This document shows positions 1-7,800 of a stretch of DNA of 18,151 bases, piece by piece; position 1 is the stretch's first letter, and each line of letters opens with the position of its first letter. This DNA comes from a bacterium HR20 (GTDB lineage Bacteria > Bacteroidota > Ignavibacteria > Kapaibacteriales > NICIL-2). Position numbers and translations under genes: made by a program. The notes under the pieces are model-generated. The model worked only from the letters and a program-made list of their open reading frames with translations, was not told where the DNA came from and searched no databases. Where the stretch lies: contig BEHW01000037.1 of NCBI GenBank assembly GCA_002898675.1, positions 1-18,151 on the forward strand, given 5' to 3'.

Positions 1-930
1 GAAGCGTGCCAGCACTGCCCAGAAGAGCCAACCTGACCAACCTGCGAATGCCCACGGAGCGTTCGTTGCGAACCAATCAAGTGGCGGCAGAAGTAGCTCT
101 TGCAGCACAATCATGAAACGATCAGGGTGGTCGCCGTGGAGCAGGAGCCGTAGCCCATCGAGCAGTGGCCCAACTCCAATCAGTGCCATTGCTATCACAA
201 CCCAGCGACCAATGCGATGCTGCCATCGCCCAACCATTGCGTAGAGAACATGGCCGCCATCGAGCTGGCCAATTGGAAGTAAGTTGAGCGCTGTGACAAA
301 GAGCCCAAACCATCCTACGCAGAGAAACGGGTAATGATAGACTTCGTTCATCGGCGGTATAAATGCGTCAGGCGGTGAGAGCAGCGACCGCATCAGAGCG
401 AACAAGAGCGTGTCCCCGAAAGTCAAGCCGTAACGTGGTATTTCCGGTAGTGTTCGATACTCTGGGTGGATAGCATAGAGGTACTCCTTGCCCGGGAGCG
501 TCGCAAAGCCGACTGCGAGAATTGCAAGGCAGACTGCAAACCCAGCCAGCGGCCCAGCAACCCCAATATCGAAGAGCGCCCGGCGGGACCGGATCGGCGA
601 GCGCGTTCGGATCACTGCACCGAGTGTTCCGAATGGCATCAACCACGGCAGCGGCATTGGGATGTAGTATGGCAGCGTCGTTACAATCCCGTGGTAGCGG
701 GCAGCAACGTAGTGGCCGAACTCATGCGCTGAAATAAACAGCATCAGGAGCAGAGCATAGGTCAGGCCTGAACCCCAGTTCTCGATAGCGGTAAAATCAC
801 GACCCGCCCACGCTGTGCCTGCCATGAGCGTCGAAAGAAACGTCAACACAAAAAGAACCGCGTGGAGCAGGTAACGCTGCCGCAGCTGGACTGGCGCAGC
901 CGGTTCGAGTGTAATGCGTGTGTACCCCAT
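1..930 (-). CDS. Site-2-type (M50) intramembrane metalloprotease, EGY-like, 3' end cut by window
   Basis: The 310 visible residues form a polytopic membrane protein. The zinc motif HEFGH is at residues 69-73, inside a hydrophobic segment, and NLLPIGQLDGGH at 216-227 supplies the third zinc ligand (Asp224). Between them are FGTLGAVIRTRSP (about 100-112) and ALFDIGVAGPLAGF (118-131), which resemble the EGY-like/cyanobacterial-plastid branch of site-2 proteases more than RseP. I see no PDZ domain. The family cleaves transmembrane substrates within the membrane; the substrate here is unknown. The ATG overlaps the lysS stop as TGATG and has a GGAGGAG ribosome site just upstream, so translation is probably coupled to lysS. 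The reading frame is still open at base 1, so the C-terminus is missing. Family assignment is firm; physiological role is not known. Confidence 0.93.
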   Translation of the reverse strand, partial: MGYTRITLEPAAPVQLRQRYLLHAVLFVLTFLSTLMAGTAWAGRDFTAIENWGSGLTYALLLMLFISAHEFGHYVAARYHGIVTTLPYYIPMPLPWLMPFGTLGAVIRTRSPIRSRRALFDIGVAGPLAGFAVCLAILAVGFATLPGKEYLYAIHPEYRTLPEIPRYGLTFGDTLLFALMRSLLSPPDAFIPPMNEVYHYPFLCVGWFGLFVTALNLLPIGQLDGGHVLYAMVGRWQHRIGRWVVIAMALIGVGPLLDGLRLLLHGDHPDRFMIVLQELLLPPLDWFATNAPWAFAGWSGWLFWAVLARF

Positions 931-2459
931 CACTCCTCCAGTGGACGGTGAGGTGCTTCAGGTCGCATGAGCGGAAAGAGGATGACATCGCGAATCGAAG
1001 CAGCACCCGTCATGAGCATTGCCAGTCGGTCAATGCCAATGCCTAAGCCAGCTGTCGGTGGCATGCCAATTTCCAATGCCATCAGGAAGTCTTCGTCGAG
1101 CACCATTGCTTCATCATCGCCACCTGCTCGAAGACGTGCTTGCTCTTCGAAGCGTTGTCGCTGATCGCGCGGGTCGTTGAGTTCGCTGAATGCGTTGGCA
1201 ATTTCCATCCCACCGATGAAAAGCTCGAACCGCTCGACCAACGATGGCTCGCTCCGATGTCGCTTGGCGAGCGGAGACATCTCGACGGGGTAATCGGTAA
1301 CGAATGTTGGCTCCACCAGATTCGGCTGCACAAGTTTGCTGAACAGCTCATCAATCATCTTCGCGCGCGAAGGCGAGGGCGGAAGCTCCACATCGAACCG
1401 CTTACAAAGCATCGCAAGCTCTTGCTCGGTTCGTCCATTGATTGGCTCCCCAATAACTTCGGCGATTGCATCGAGAAGTCGCACACGACGGAACGGGCGC
1501 TGCAAGGGAATTTCTCTGCCATCGGCTCGCACGAGTGAGGAGCGACCGCGCACTTCAGCTGTGACCGTAACCAGCAAATCCTCAGTCATCTCCATCATCC
1601 AGTGATAGTCTCGGTAGGCAACGTAGATTTCGAGCGCGGTGAACTCCGGATTGTGCATGCGATCAATGCCCTCGTTGCGGAAATTCTTCGAGATTTCATA
1701 GACGCCTTCGAATCCCCCAACGATGAGACGCTTCAGGTAAAGTTCATCCGCGATGCGCAAGTACAGTGGCATATCGAGCGCGTTCAGGTACGTCGTAAAC
1801 GGACGTGCACTGGCACCGCCATAGAGCGGCTGGAGGATCGGGGTTTCAACCTCGAGCCACCCGCGACTGTCGAAGTAGCGCCGAATTGCGGTGATCATGC
1901 GGCTGCGCACGATAAACGTCTGCCGCACGTGAGGGTTGACGATAAGATCAATGTACCGACGGCGGTAACGTTGTTCTTTGTCACTGAATGCATCGTGAAC
2001 GATAACGTTGCCGTGTTCATCGCGCTCTTCTTTGACGACCGGCAGCGGCCGGAGTGATTTGCAGAGCAAGTGCAACTGCTGGCAGTGTACCGTTACCTCG
2101 CCAGTCCGAGTGCGGAATACAAAGCCGCGCACACCGACAATATCTCCAATGTCGAGCAATCGGAGGATCTCGTACTGCTCGGGCAATTCATCGGCTTTGA
2201 TGTAGCACTGAATTTTGCCCTCGGCATCTTGGATGTGGAAGAACGTAGCTTTCCCCATCCGACGGATCGCCATAATGCGCCCTGCGATGGAGACATCCGC
2301 AAGCGAGGATGGATCATCGTCCCGAAATGTCCCAAGGATCTGCTGTGAGCTGTGCGTTCGATCGTAGCTGTAGGGGAATGGCTCGATACCGCGCGATTCT
2401 AAGGTCTGGAGCTCTTCGTAGCGGCGGCGGATCTGGTCGTTAGCAAACTCCGTATGCAT
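930..2459 (-). CDS. lysS: Lysyl-tRNA synthetase, class II
   Basis: Class II aminoacyl-tRNA synthetase that activates lysine with ATP and charges tRNA-Lys in the cytoplasm. An N-terminal OB-fold anticodon-binding domain (about residues 45-150, with AIRRMGKATFFHIQD) is followed by the catalytic core. The core carries the motif 2 region (FRNEGIDRMHNPEFTALE) and C-terminal motif 3 (GLGIGIDRLAMLMTG). Length is 509 aa from the ATG at 2459, normal for bacterial LysS. The frame stays open to a TTG at 2492, but that codon overlaps the TATATTTG promoter element (2490-2497) and would add an unconserved tail, so I use the ATG. The gene diverges from trmD across 119 bp and is coupled to the downstream M50 protease by a one-base overlap. 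Identification is secure. Confidence 0.97.
   Translation of the reverse strand: MHTEFANDQIRRRYEELQTLESRGIEPFPYSYDRTHSSQQILGTFRDDDPSSLADVSIAGRIMAIRRMGKATFFHIQDAEGKIQCYIKADELPEQYEILRLLDIGDIVGVRGFVFRTRTGEVTVHCQQLHLLCKSLRPLPVVKEERDEHGNVIVHDAFSDKEQRYRRRYIDLIVNPHVRQTFIVRSRMITAIRRYFDSRGWLEVETPILQPLYGGASARPFTTYLNALDMPLYLRIADELYLKRLIVGGFEGVYEISKNFRNEGIDRMHNPEFTALEIYVAYRDYHWMMEMTEDLLVTVTAEVRGRSSLVRADGREIPLQRPFRRVRLLDAIAEVIGEPINGRTEQELAMLCKRFDVELPPSPSRAKMIDELFSKLVQPNLVEPTFVTDYPVEMSPLAKRHRSEPSLVERFELFIGGMEIANAFSELNDPRDQRQRFEEQARLRAGGDDEAMVLDEDFLMALEIGMPPTAGLGIGIDRLAMLMTGAASIRDVILFPLMRPEAPHRPLEE
933..939 (-). promoter_or_regulatory. Shine-Dalgarno for the M50 protease
   Basis: On the minus strand GGAGGAG ends two bases before the ATG at 930. 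It is encoded by the last codons of lysS. It is one of few clear Shine-Dalgarno sequences in the window and supports the ATG chosen at the TGATG junction. Confidence 0.6.
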
Positions 2460-2489
2460 CCAGGAGTGCGATGGTGATAACACGGGCTG

Positions 2490-2518
2490 CAAATATACCA
2501 GTCGCTTCCGAGGGTCAA
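2490..2518 (-). promoter_or_regulatory. Bacteroidota-type promoter of lysS
   Basis: Reading the minus strand, TTGACC (complement of 2513-2518) is followed after 18 bases from its TTG by TATATTTG (complement of 2490-2497). The latter is an exact match to the TAnnTTTG -7 element, and the spacing is close to the roughly 19 bases known for Bacteroidota promoters. Predicted transcription would begin a few bases downstream, leaving a leader of about 25 nt before the ATG at 2459. It argues against the TTG start at 2492. Not experimentally supported. Confidence 0.6.
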
Positions 2519-2566
2519 TGCACGGTTACATTGTTCGTCAATGGTCGCGGGTTTCCTTGGTTGTGC

Positions 2567-2572
2567 GAGGAA
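2567..2572 (+). promoter_or_regulatory. Shine-Dalgarno for trmD
   Basis: GAGGAA lies 6 bases before the ATG at 2579. It decides in favour of that start over the upstream in-frame codons from 2471, which would add 36 residues that do not look like TrmD and would run through the lysS promoter. Confidence 0.5.
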
Positions 2573-2578
2573 TTTGCA

Positions 2579-3271
2579 ATGCGCATTGATATCGTCTGCC
2601 CACTGCCTGCTGCGATCGAATCGTGCATCTCCACCGGTATTGTCGGCCGCGGGCGCGAACGCGGCTTGGTCGAGATCGTCCTGCACAACCTCCACGACTT
2701 TGCCGACAATCGCTACGGTCACATTGACGACGAGCCGTACGGTGGAGGCGCAGGTATGGTTATTCGGTGCGAGCCTGTCTTTGCGTGCATCGAATCACTC
2801 CAACGCGAACGCAGCTATGACGAGGTCATCTACCTTACGCCCGATGGCGAGCGATTTACGCAGGCAGTCGCCAATGAACTTTCGCTGGCACAGAACCTGA
2901 TTCTGCTGGCTGGACGCTACAAAGGCGTTGACCAGCGGGTGCGAGACCTCCTTGTCACACGCGAGCTCTCTATCGGCGACTACGTTCTCAGTGGCGGAGA
3001 ACTCGCCGCTGCAGTCATTGTGGATGCGATCGTTCGCCTGCTGCCTGGTGCAATGAGCGATGCAGAGAGCGCGCTCGACGATTCTTTTCAGGACGGCTTG
3101 CTTTCGGCACCAGTCTATACGCGACCGGCGGTCTTCCGCGGTATGGAAGTGCCCCCAATTCTGCGCAGCGGAGATCATGCAGCAATTCGCCGGTGGCGCT
3201 ACGAGCAAGCACTCGCACGCACAAAGGAACGACGGCCTGATTTGTTGAACTCGCTCCCCTCCGAGCAATGA
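2579..3271 (+). CDS. trmD: tRNA (guanine-37-N1)-methyltransferase
   Basis: SPOUT-class enzyme that methylates N1 of G37 in tRNAs with G36G37, using S-adenosylmethionine, to prevent +1 frameshifting. The product starts MRIDIV as family members do and is 230 aa, a normal length. Family signatures visible are YGGGAGMVIRCEP (54-66), YLTPDGERF (85-93), and the trefoil-knot segments LAGRYKGVDQRV (110-121) and SIGDYVLSGGE (131-141). DSFQDGLLSAPVYTRP (168-183) is the region of the catalytic aspartate. The segment after the first six residues (CPLPAAIES) departs from the usual TLFPEMF-like sequence. The gene is outside the common rpsP-rimM-trmD-rplS context and instead overlaps queC by ATGA. Identification is secure. 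Confidence 0.96.
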   Translation: MRIDIVCPLPAAIESCISTGIVGRGRERGLVEIVLHNLHDFADNRYGHIDDEPYGGGAGMVIRCEPVFACIESLQRERSYDEVIYLTPDGERFTQAVANELSLAQNLILLAGRYKGVDQRVRDLLVTRELSIGDYVLSGGELAAAVIVDAIVRLLPGAMSDAESALDDSFQDGLLSAPVYTRPAVFRGMEVPPILRSGDHAAIRRWRYEQALARTKERRPDLLNSLPSEQ

Positions 3272-3954
3272 GCAAGATCGCTGTCGTTGCACTCTCCGGC
3301 GGAATGGACTCGCTCGTTACGCTTGCCGAAATCCGCGCCGAAGGATACGACATTGCTGCGCTGCACTTTAACTACGGCCAGCGGACCGAACGGCGCGAAC
3401 TTGAAGCATTCCACGCGATCTGCGACCACTACGCGATTGAAACGCGGCTTGTTGTTGATGTCGCATACCTTGCTGCGATTGGTGCCAGCAGCTTGACCGA
3501 TCCTAACATCGAAGTCGAGCGTGCTAATCTCGAGCGGACGGGAATTCCATCGAGCTACGTTCCCTTCCGAAATGCAAACATTCTTGCCATCGCGACAAGC
3601 TGGGCAGAAGCACTCGGAGCAAGTGCCATTGGCATCGGTGCAGTCGAGGAGGATTCAAGCGGCTACCCCGATTGCCGACGGGAGTTCTTCAGCGCGTTCG
3701 AACGCGTCATCGAGCTGGGCACCAAGCCAGAAACACACATCACTATCCTCACCCCAGTCATTGGCTACCGAAAGGCCGAGATTGTCCGCCGTGGCATAGA
3801 GCTTGGTGTTCCCTTCGAACTCAGTTGGAGCTGTTACGCCCGAAGCGACATTGCGTGCGGTGAATGCGACTCCTGCGCATTGCGTCTCCGCGGCTTCCAG
3901 CAAGCCGGTGTCGAAGACCCAATCCCCTACGCGGTCAGGCCACACTATGCGTAG
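3268..3954 (+). CDS. queC: 7-cyano-7-deazaguanine (preQ0) synthase QueC
   Basis: Converts 7-carboxy-7-deazaguanine to preQ0 with ATP and ammonia, a step in queuosine biosynthesis for tRNA wobble position 34. The 228-aa product has the PP-loop SGGMDS (10-15), HFNYGQR (33-39), YVPFRNANILAIA (98-110), SGYPDCRREFF (131-141) and the C-terminal zinc site Cys189/Cys197/Cys200/Cys203 in CYARSDIACGECDSC. All key residues are present. The start overlaps the trmD stop (ATGA), implying one transcript and coupled translation. No queD, queE, queF or tgt is visible in the window, so the rest of the pathway must lie elsewhere. The known alternative role of QueC-like enzymes in 7-deazaguanine DNA modification has no supporting genes here. 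Confidence 0.96.
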   Translation: MSKIAVVALSGGMDSLVTLAEIRAEGYDIAALHFNYGQRTERRELEAFHAICDHYAIETRLVVDVAYLAAIGASSLTDPNIEVERANLERTGIPSSYVPFRNANILAIATSWAEALGASAIGIGAVEEDSSGYPDCRREFFSAFERVIELGTKPETHITILTPVIGYRKAEIVRRGIELGVPFELSWSCYARSDIACGECDSCALRLRGFQQAGVEDPIPYAVRPHYA

Positions 3955-3967
3955 TTGCATTCTCTTG

Positions 3968-4825
3968 CTAGTTCAGAGCAGCACGTTCAATTGGAACGCC
4001 TACTAAGTTTCCCCACTCGGTCCAAGAGCCATCGTAGTTGCGGACATTCCGAAATCCCAGCAAGAAGCGAAGTACAAACCACGTGTGACTCGAACGCTCA
4101 CCAATCCGACAATAAACAATGACATCATCGTTTGGGTCAAGGCCAGCATCGGTGCAGTAAATCTGCGCAAGCTCATCTGGCGATTTGAACGTCCCATCGC
4201 CTCGTACTGCAGTACTCCAAGGAATATTGACGGCACCTGGAATATGTCCTGCACGCATTGCAGCTTCTGTTGGGTAATCGGCTGGATGCGTCATAAGTCC
4301 GTCGTATTCAGCTTTCGATCGAACGTCTACGAGCTTCTTCCCCTGACGGATATGGGCTAACACATCATCCCGCCACGCACGTATTGCGGTGTTGACCGCC
4401 GGCGTTGGGTACTCCGTAGGTGGGTACGACGGAACATCCCATGAGACCGGCTTTCGTTCATTGAGCCACTTCGCCCGTCCGCCATCCATGATGCAACAGC
4501 GCGTATGCCCAAAGTAACAGAAAACCCAGAGGGCATGGCATGCCCACCAATTCGACTGATCGCCGTAGAAGATCACCGTTGTTTCAGGGGCAATGCCCAA
4601 TTTGGAACATAGCTTCGCAAAGTCCGATGGGGTAATCAGATCGCGCACAACAGGGTCGAGGAAGTTTGTCATCCAATCGACCTGAACCGCGCCAGGAATA
4701 TGTCCTGCCGCATAGAGAAGCGGATTTTCATCAGCTTCGACGATCCGGTAACGTTCGGTATCCTCGAGCAATGAGAGCACCTCCTCCGTCGAAAGAAGGA
4801 CGCTGTGTTGCGGCATATGCTCCAT
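3968..4825 (-). CDS. Two-domain sulfurtransferase (rhodanese), CysA/SseA type
   Basis: Transfers sulfane sulfur from thiosulfate or 3-mercaptopyruvate to a thiophilic acceptor through a cysteine persulfide. Two rhodanese domains are visible. The N-terminal one (about residues 8-135, with AAGHIPGAVQVDW) has no Cys in the catalytic loop position. The C-terminal one has DVRSKAEYDG, AGHIPGAVNIPW and the active loop CRIGERSSHTW with Cys239. That loop differs from the CRKGVT of classical thiosulfate enzymes and from CGSGVTA of mercaptopyruvate enzymes; it is the form I associate with mycobacterial CysA-type proteins, including the following RNYDGSWTEWGN. No signal peptide, so probably cytoplasmic. 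The ATG at 4825 gives 285 aa; a TTG two codons upstream is possible. The gene is convergent with queC (13 bp gap) and divergent from the propeller gene. Donor specificity cannot be set from sequence. Confidence 0.92.
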   Translation of the reverse strand: MEHMPQHSVLLSTEEVLSLLEDTERYRIVEADENPLLYAAGHIPGAVQVDWMTNFLDPVVRDLITPSDFAKLCSKLGIAPETTVIFYGDQSNWWACHALWVFCYFGHTRCCIMDGGRAKWLNERKPVSWDVPSYPPTEYPTPAVNTAIRAWRDDVLAHIRQGKKLVDVRSKAEYDGLMTHPADYPTEAAMRAGHIPGAVNIPWSTAVRGDGTFKSPDELAQIYCTDAGLDPNDDVIVYCRIGERSSHTWFVLRFLLGFRNVRNYDGSWTEWGNLVGVPIERAALN

Positions 4826-4859
4826 TGTCAATCAACACTCGTGGTACATGCAGCGGCGA

Positions 4860-4867
4860 TATTTTTG
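4860..4867 (+). promoter_or_regulatory. TAnnTTTG -7 element of the propeller/OmpA/transporter operon
   Basis: TATTTTTG is an exact match to TAnnTTTG and lies 27 bases (G to A of ATG) upstream of the ATG at 4894. No TTG at the expected -33 distance is visible. The leader that would follow contains a short inverted repeat, CGATG-CAC-CATCG (4876-4888), ending five bases before the start, and no Shine-Dalgarno. The element is in the 68-bp gap between the divergent sulfurtransferase start and this operon. Confidence 0.5.
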
Positions 4868-4893
4868 CGCAGGAACGATGCACCATCGCATGG

Positions 4894-7800
4894 ATGAGAT
4901 TTCTGCGACAGCTTCCCTGCGTGCTCAGCGTACTCATTGCCACACGTGCAATCGCTGTGCCAGGCGTGCAGGGGTTCATCGAAAACCGCGGGCAGCTGCC
5001 TCCACCAGTTCGCTACTATGCCGTCCTGCCACGCGGTCTACTCTACATCACCGACCGCGGCTATGGGTACGTGTGGTACAACACCGAGCCGCGTACTGAA
5101 CGGCTGCACGCGCACCGAGTCGAAGTGCAAACGACCGGAAACCAACGGACGCAGCTCCGCCCAAACCTTCTTGTGCCAACGACACTCAACTTTTATCGTG
5201 GGAGCACGCGCCTTGAGGGAGTGCGAGTCTATCGCCAGGTGATGATCGATAGCATCGCCCCTGGAGTTACAGCTGCGTTTTCCATCCAACCGAATGGCAC
5301 GATCAAATGCGACTACCGCGCAGTTTCAACGCGCAGTGCGAGTGCTCTTGCGTTTTCCATCCGCGGTGCGCCGGCACATGTCTTGCCAGATGGGAGACTG
5401 GCGTTCCGAACTCGCTTTGGAGACATCATCGAAAGTGCGCCGATCAGCTTTCGGACTTCTGCCATTCCGGTAAAGACCACCTATGTCCTCGAGCGCAACA
5501 TCCTCCGATTTGCTATCGAAGATCCCGATGCCTCCGCACCGGTGACGGTTGACCCGGAAATTGAATGGTCGAGCTACGCAGGCGGCTCTGCTCAAGACCA
5601 ATGGGCGCACGTTCAAACGGATGCTGAACGAAATATCCTCGTCATCGGGCGCACACAGTCCGTTGATTTTCCAACAAAGTTTGGTTTCTCCGCCTCGCTA
5701 CGTGGTGATTACGACGCTATCATCGCAAAGTACCGTGCCGATGGGACACTCCTGTGGGCTACGTACTATGGCGGCACACGTCGCGAGATCCACAACCTTG
5801 ACCACTGTGATCTCGCAGTAGAACGTGCTGGCACAGTTTTAGTCGCTGGATGTACACAGAGCGACGATCTGCCGCTTACCTCGGGTGCATTCCAGCATAG
5901 GAAAGCATCGAGTATGCCGAGCGGCTACGACCTTTTCCTTGCACAGCTCTCTCCAAGTGGACAACTCCTGTGGGCATCCTACTGCGGCGGGAACGACAAC
6001 GAAGACGTCTTCGCACTCGCGACTGATCGTCAAGGCAACGCGTACCTTGTTGGCCACACCTCGTCGGATGATTTCCCAGCATCGGTACCGCGGCCAACGA
6101 TTGTCTCCCCCAAGCGTAGTACATCGCAGGACGTCTTCGTGCTCAAACTCTCGCCGGAGCGAACCCCGCAGTGGGTGTATTTCATCGGAGGCTCAGCCAC
6201 AGAAGTTGCAACTGGCGCTGTCTGCGATCGTGCAGGGAGTCTCTACGTCTGCGGATACACGCAAAGTGCGGATTTCCCTACTGCCGGCACTGGCATCTAC
6301 CAATCCATCAAAACCGCTGCCAACGACGGTTTTCTGTTCAAACTCGATGGGCTGGGGAGGTTACAGTGGAGCACACTCATCGGTGGCAACGGCGAGGATT
6401 ATTGCAGCTCGGTTTCTCTCGATTCCTCCTTCGACCGACGGCTCATCCTCGGCGGCACAACGAGCAGCACCGACATGTGGTATCGCGGCGCGGGGAAACG
6501 AACGCTCGGCGGAAACGGAGATGGCTTTCTTGCAGCCTTCGACCCTCAGACAGGCAACGCGCAGTGGGTACACTACCACGGCGGATCCAGCTACGATGAG
6601 CTCACCGCGCTGGCTGTTGATCCTGACAACAACATCATCGTCGTCGGCCGCACACTCGGTGATTATCCCACGATTGCTGCACAGCAGCCGACTTACCATG
6701 GTGGCGGTGGCGATATGTTCATCGCCAAACTTGCCCCCGATGGGACGCCGCAGTGGGCAACGTATGCCGGTGGCAGTTTTCTCGATCGAGCAACCGACAT
6801 TGCAATTGATGGCAACACAAATTTCATCGTCGTCGGCCATAGCAGCAGTGCTGACTTCCCTATCATTGGCACCAGTGCACAGCCCCGGCTCGGCAATCTG
6901 ACTGGTACCGATGATGGCGTGTTGCTCAAGTTCTGCAACATCGCCATCCCCAGTGCACTCGTTTCGGCTGCGCCGGAGTTCTGTCAGGGCGAAAGCCGTA
7001 CCCTTAGCGTGGTCAATCGTGGCTCCAGCGTCCAGTACGACTCCTACCAATGGGAACGCGATGGCCAGCCGATACCAGACGCAACAAACCAAACGTACAC
7101 GACCCCTGCAACACTCGAGGCGGGAATGTACCGTTTTGTTTGCCGCGTCACCAATACTGCGCGCTGCCCTGCAGTGACTGATACGGTCGTTGTGCGAATC
7201 CATGCCCCACCCCAGATTGGCGAGCGTTCCTTTGCAATATGCTCAGGCGATCCCCTTCGGCTCGATTCGATCCCGATCTCCGGTGCAGCGCCATTTCGCT
7301 ACGAGTGGACAGGCACGCCTCCACCGAGCGATCCGAGCGCACCCAACCCTACCGTCCATCCTGATCACACGACAACGTACACACTCCGTGTCACCGATGC
7401 CAATGGCTGCAACGCCGAGCGGACGTTTACTGTGCTCGTGTTCCCCGTCTCGCGCGTGCCGCTGACTGTTCACGGGGACCGCAGCTTCTGCGAGGGCGAC
7501 TCTGCAGTCCTTGAGCTTACTGCATCGTTCGGAGCTATCCGGTGGAACACTGGCGAGCGTTCACCCCACATCGTGGTGCGAACCAATGGGCGATATTTCG
7601 CTGCAGTCGAGCTCCCAGGGGGCTGCATCGGCTATAGTGACACCGTCGAAATCGCCGTGCGGCCCCATCCACAGCCGCTGATTTCCTATGACGGAACGCT
7701 CTTGAGTACTACTGTAGCTTACGACAGCTACCAATGGTTGCTCGATGGAACACCGATTCCAGGTGCAACTGACCGCTTTCTGGAACCGCCACGCATTGGC

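Noticed and set aside
1602..2057. Open frames antisense to lysS
   Set aside because: They mirror conserved LysS codons and show no family resemblance.
2527..2534. TACATTGT as a trmD promoter element
   Set aside because: Two mismatches to TAnnTTTG in the conserved half and no TTG at -33.
2471..2578. N-terminal extension of trmD by 36 residues
   Set aside because: Family members start at MRIDIV; the extension crosses the lysS promoter and a Shine-Dalgarno precedes 2579.
3955..3967. Terminator between queC and the sulfurtransferase gene
   Set aside because: Only 13 bp, no inverted repeat seen.
4666..4893. N-terminal extension of the propeller protein
   Set aside because: It overlaps the sulfurtransferase coding region and the TATTTTTG element; the signal peptide begins at 4894.
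5885..6901. 338-aa open frame inside the propeller gene
   Set aside because: Same-strand shadow of the SBBP repeats, Ser/Arg-rich, with no recognisable fold; the SBBP frame is clearly the coding one.
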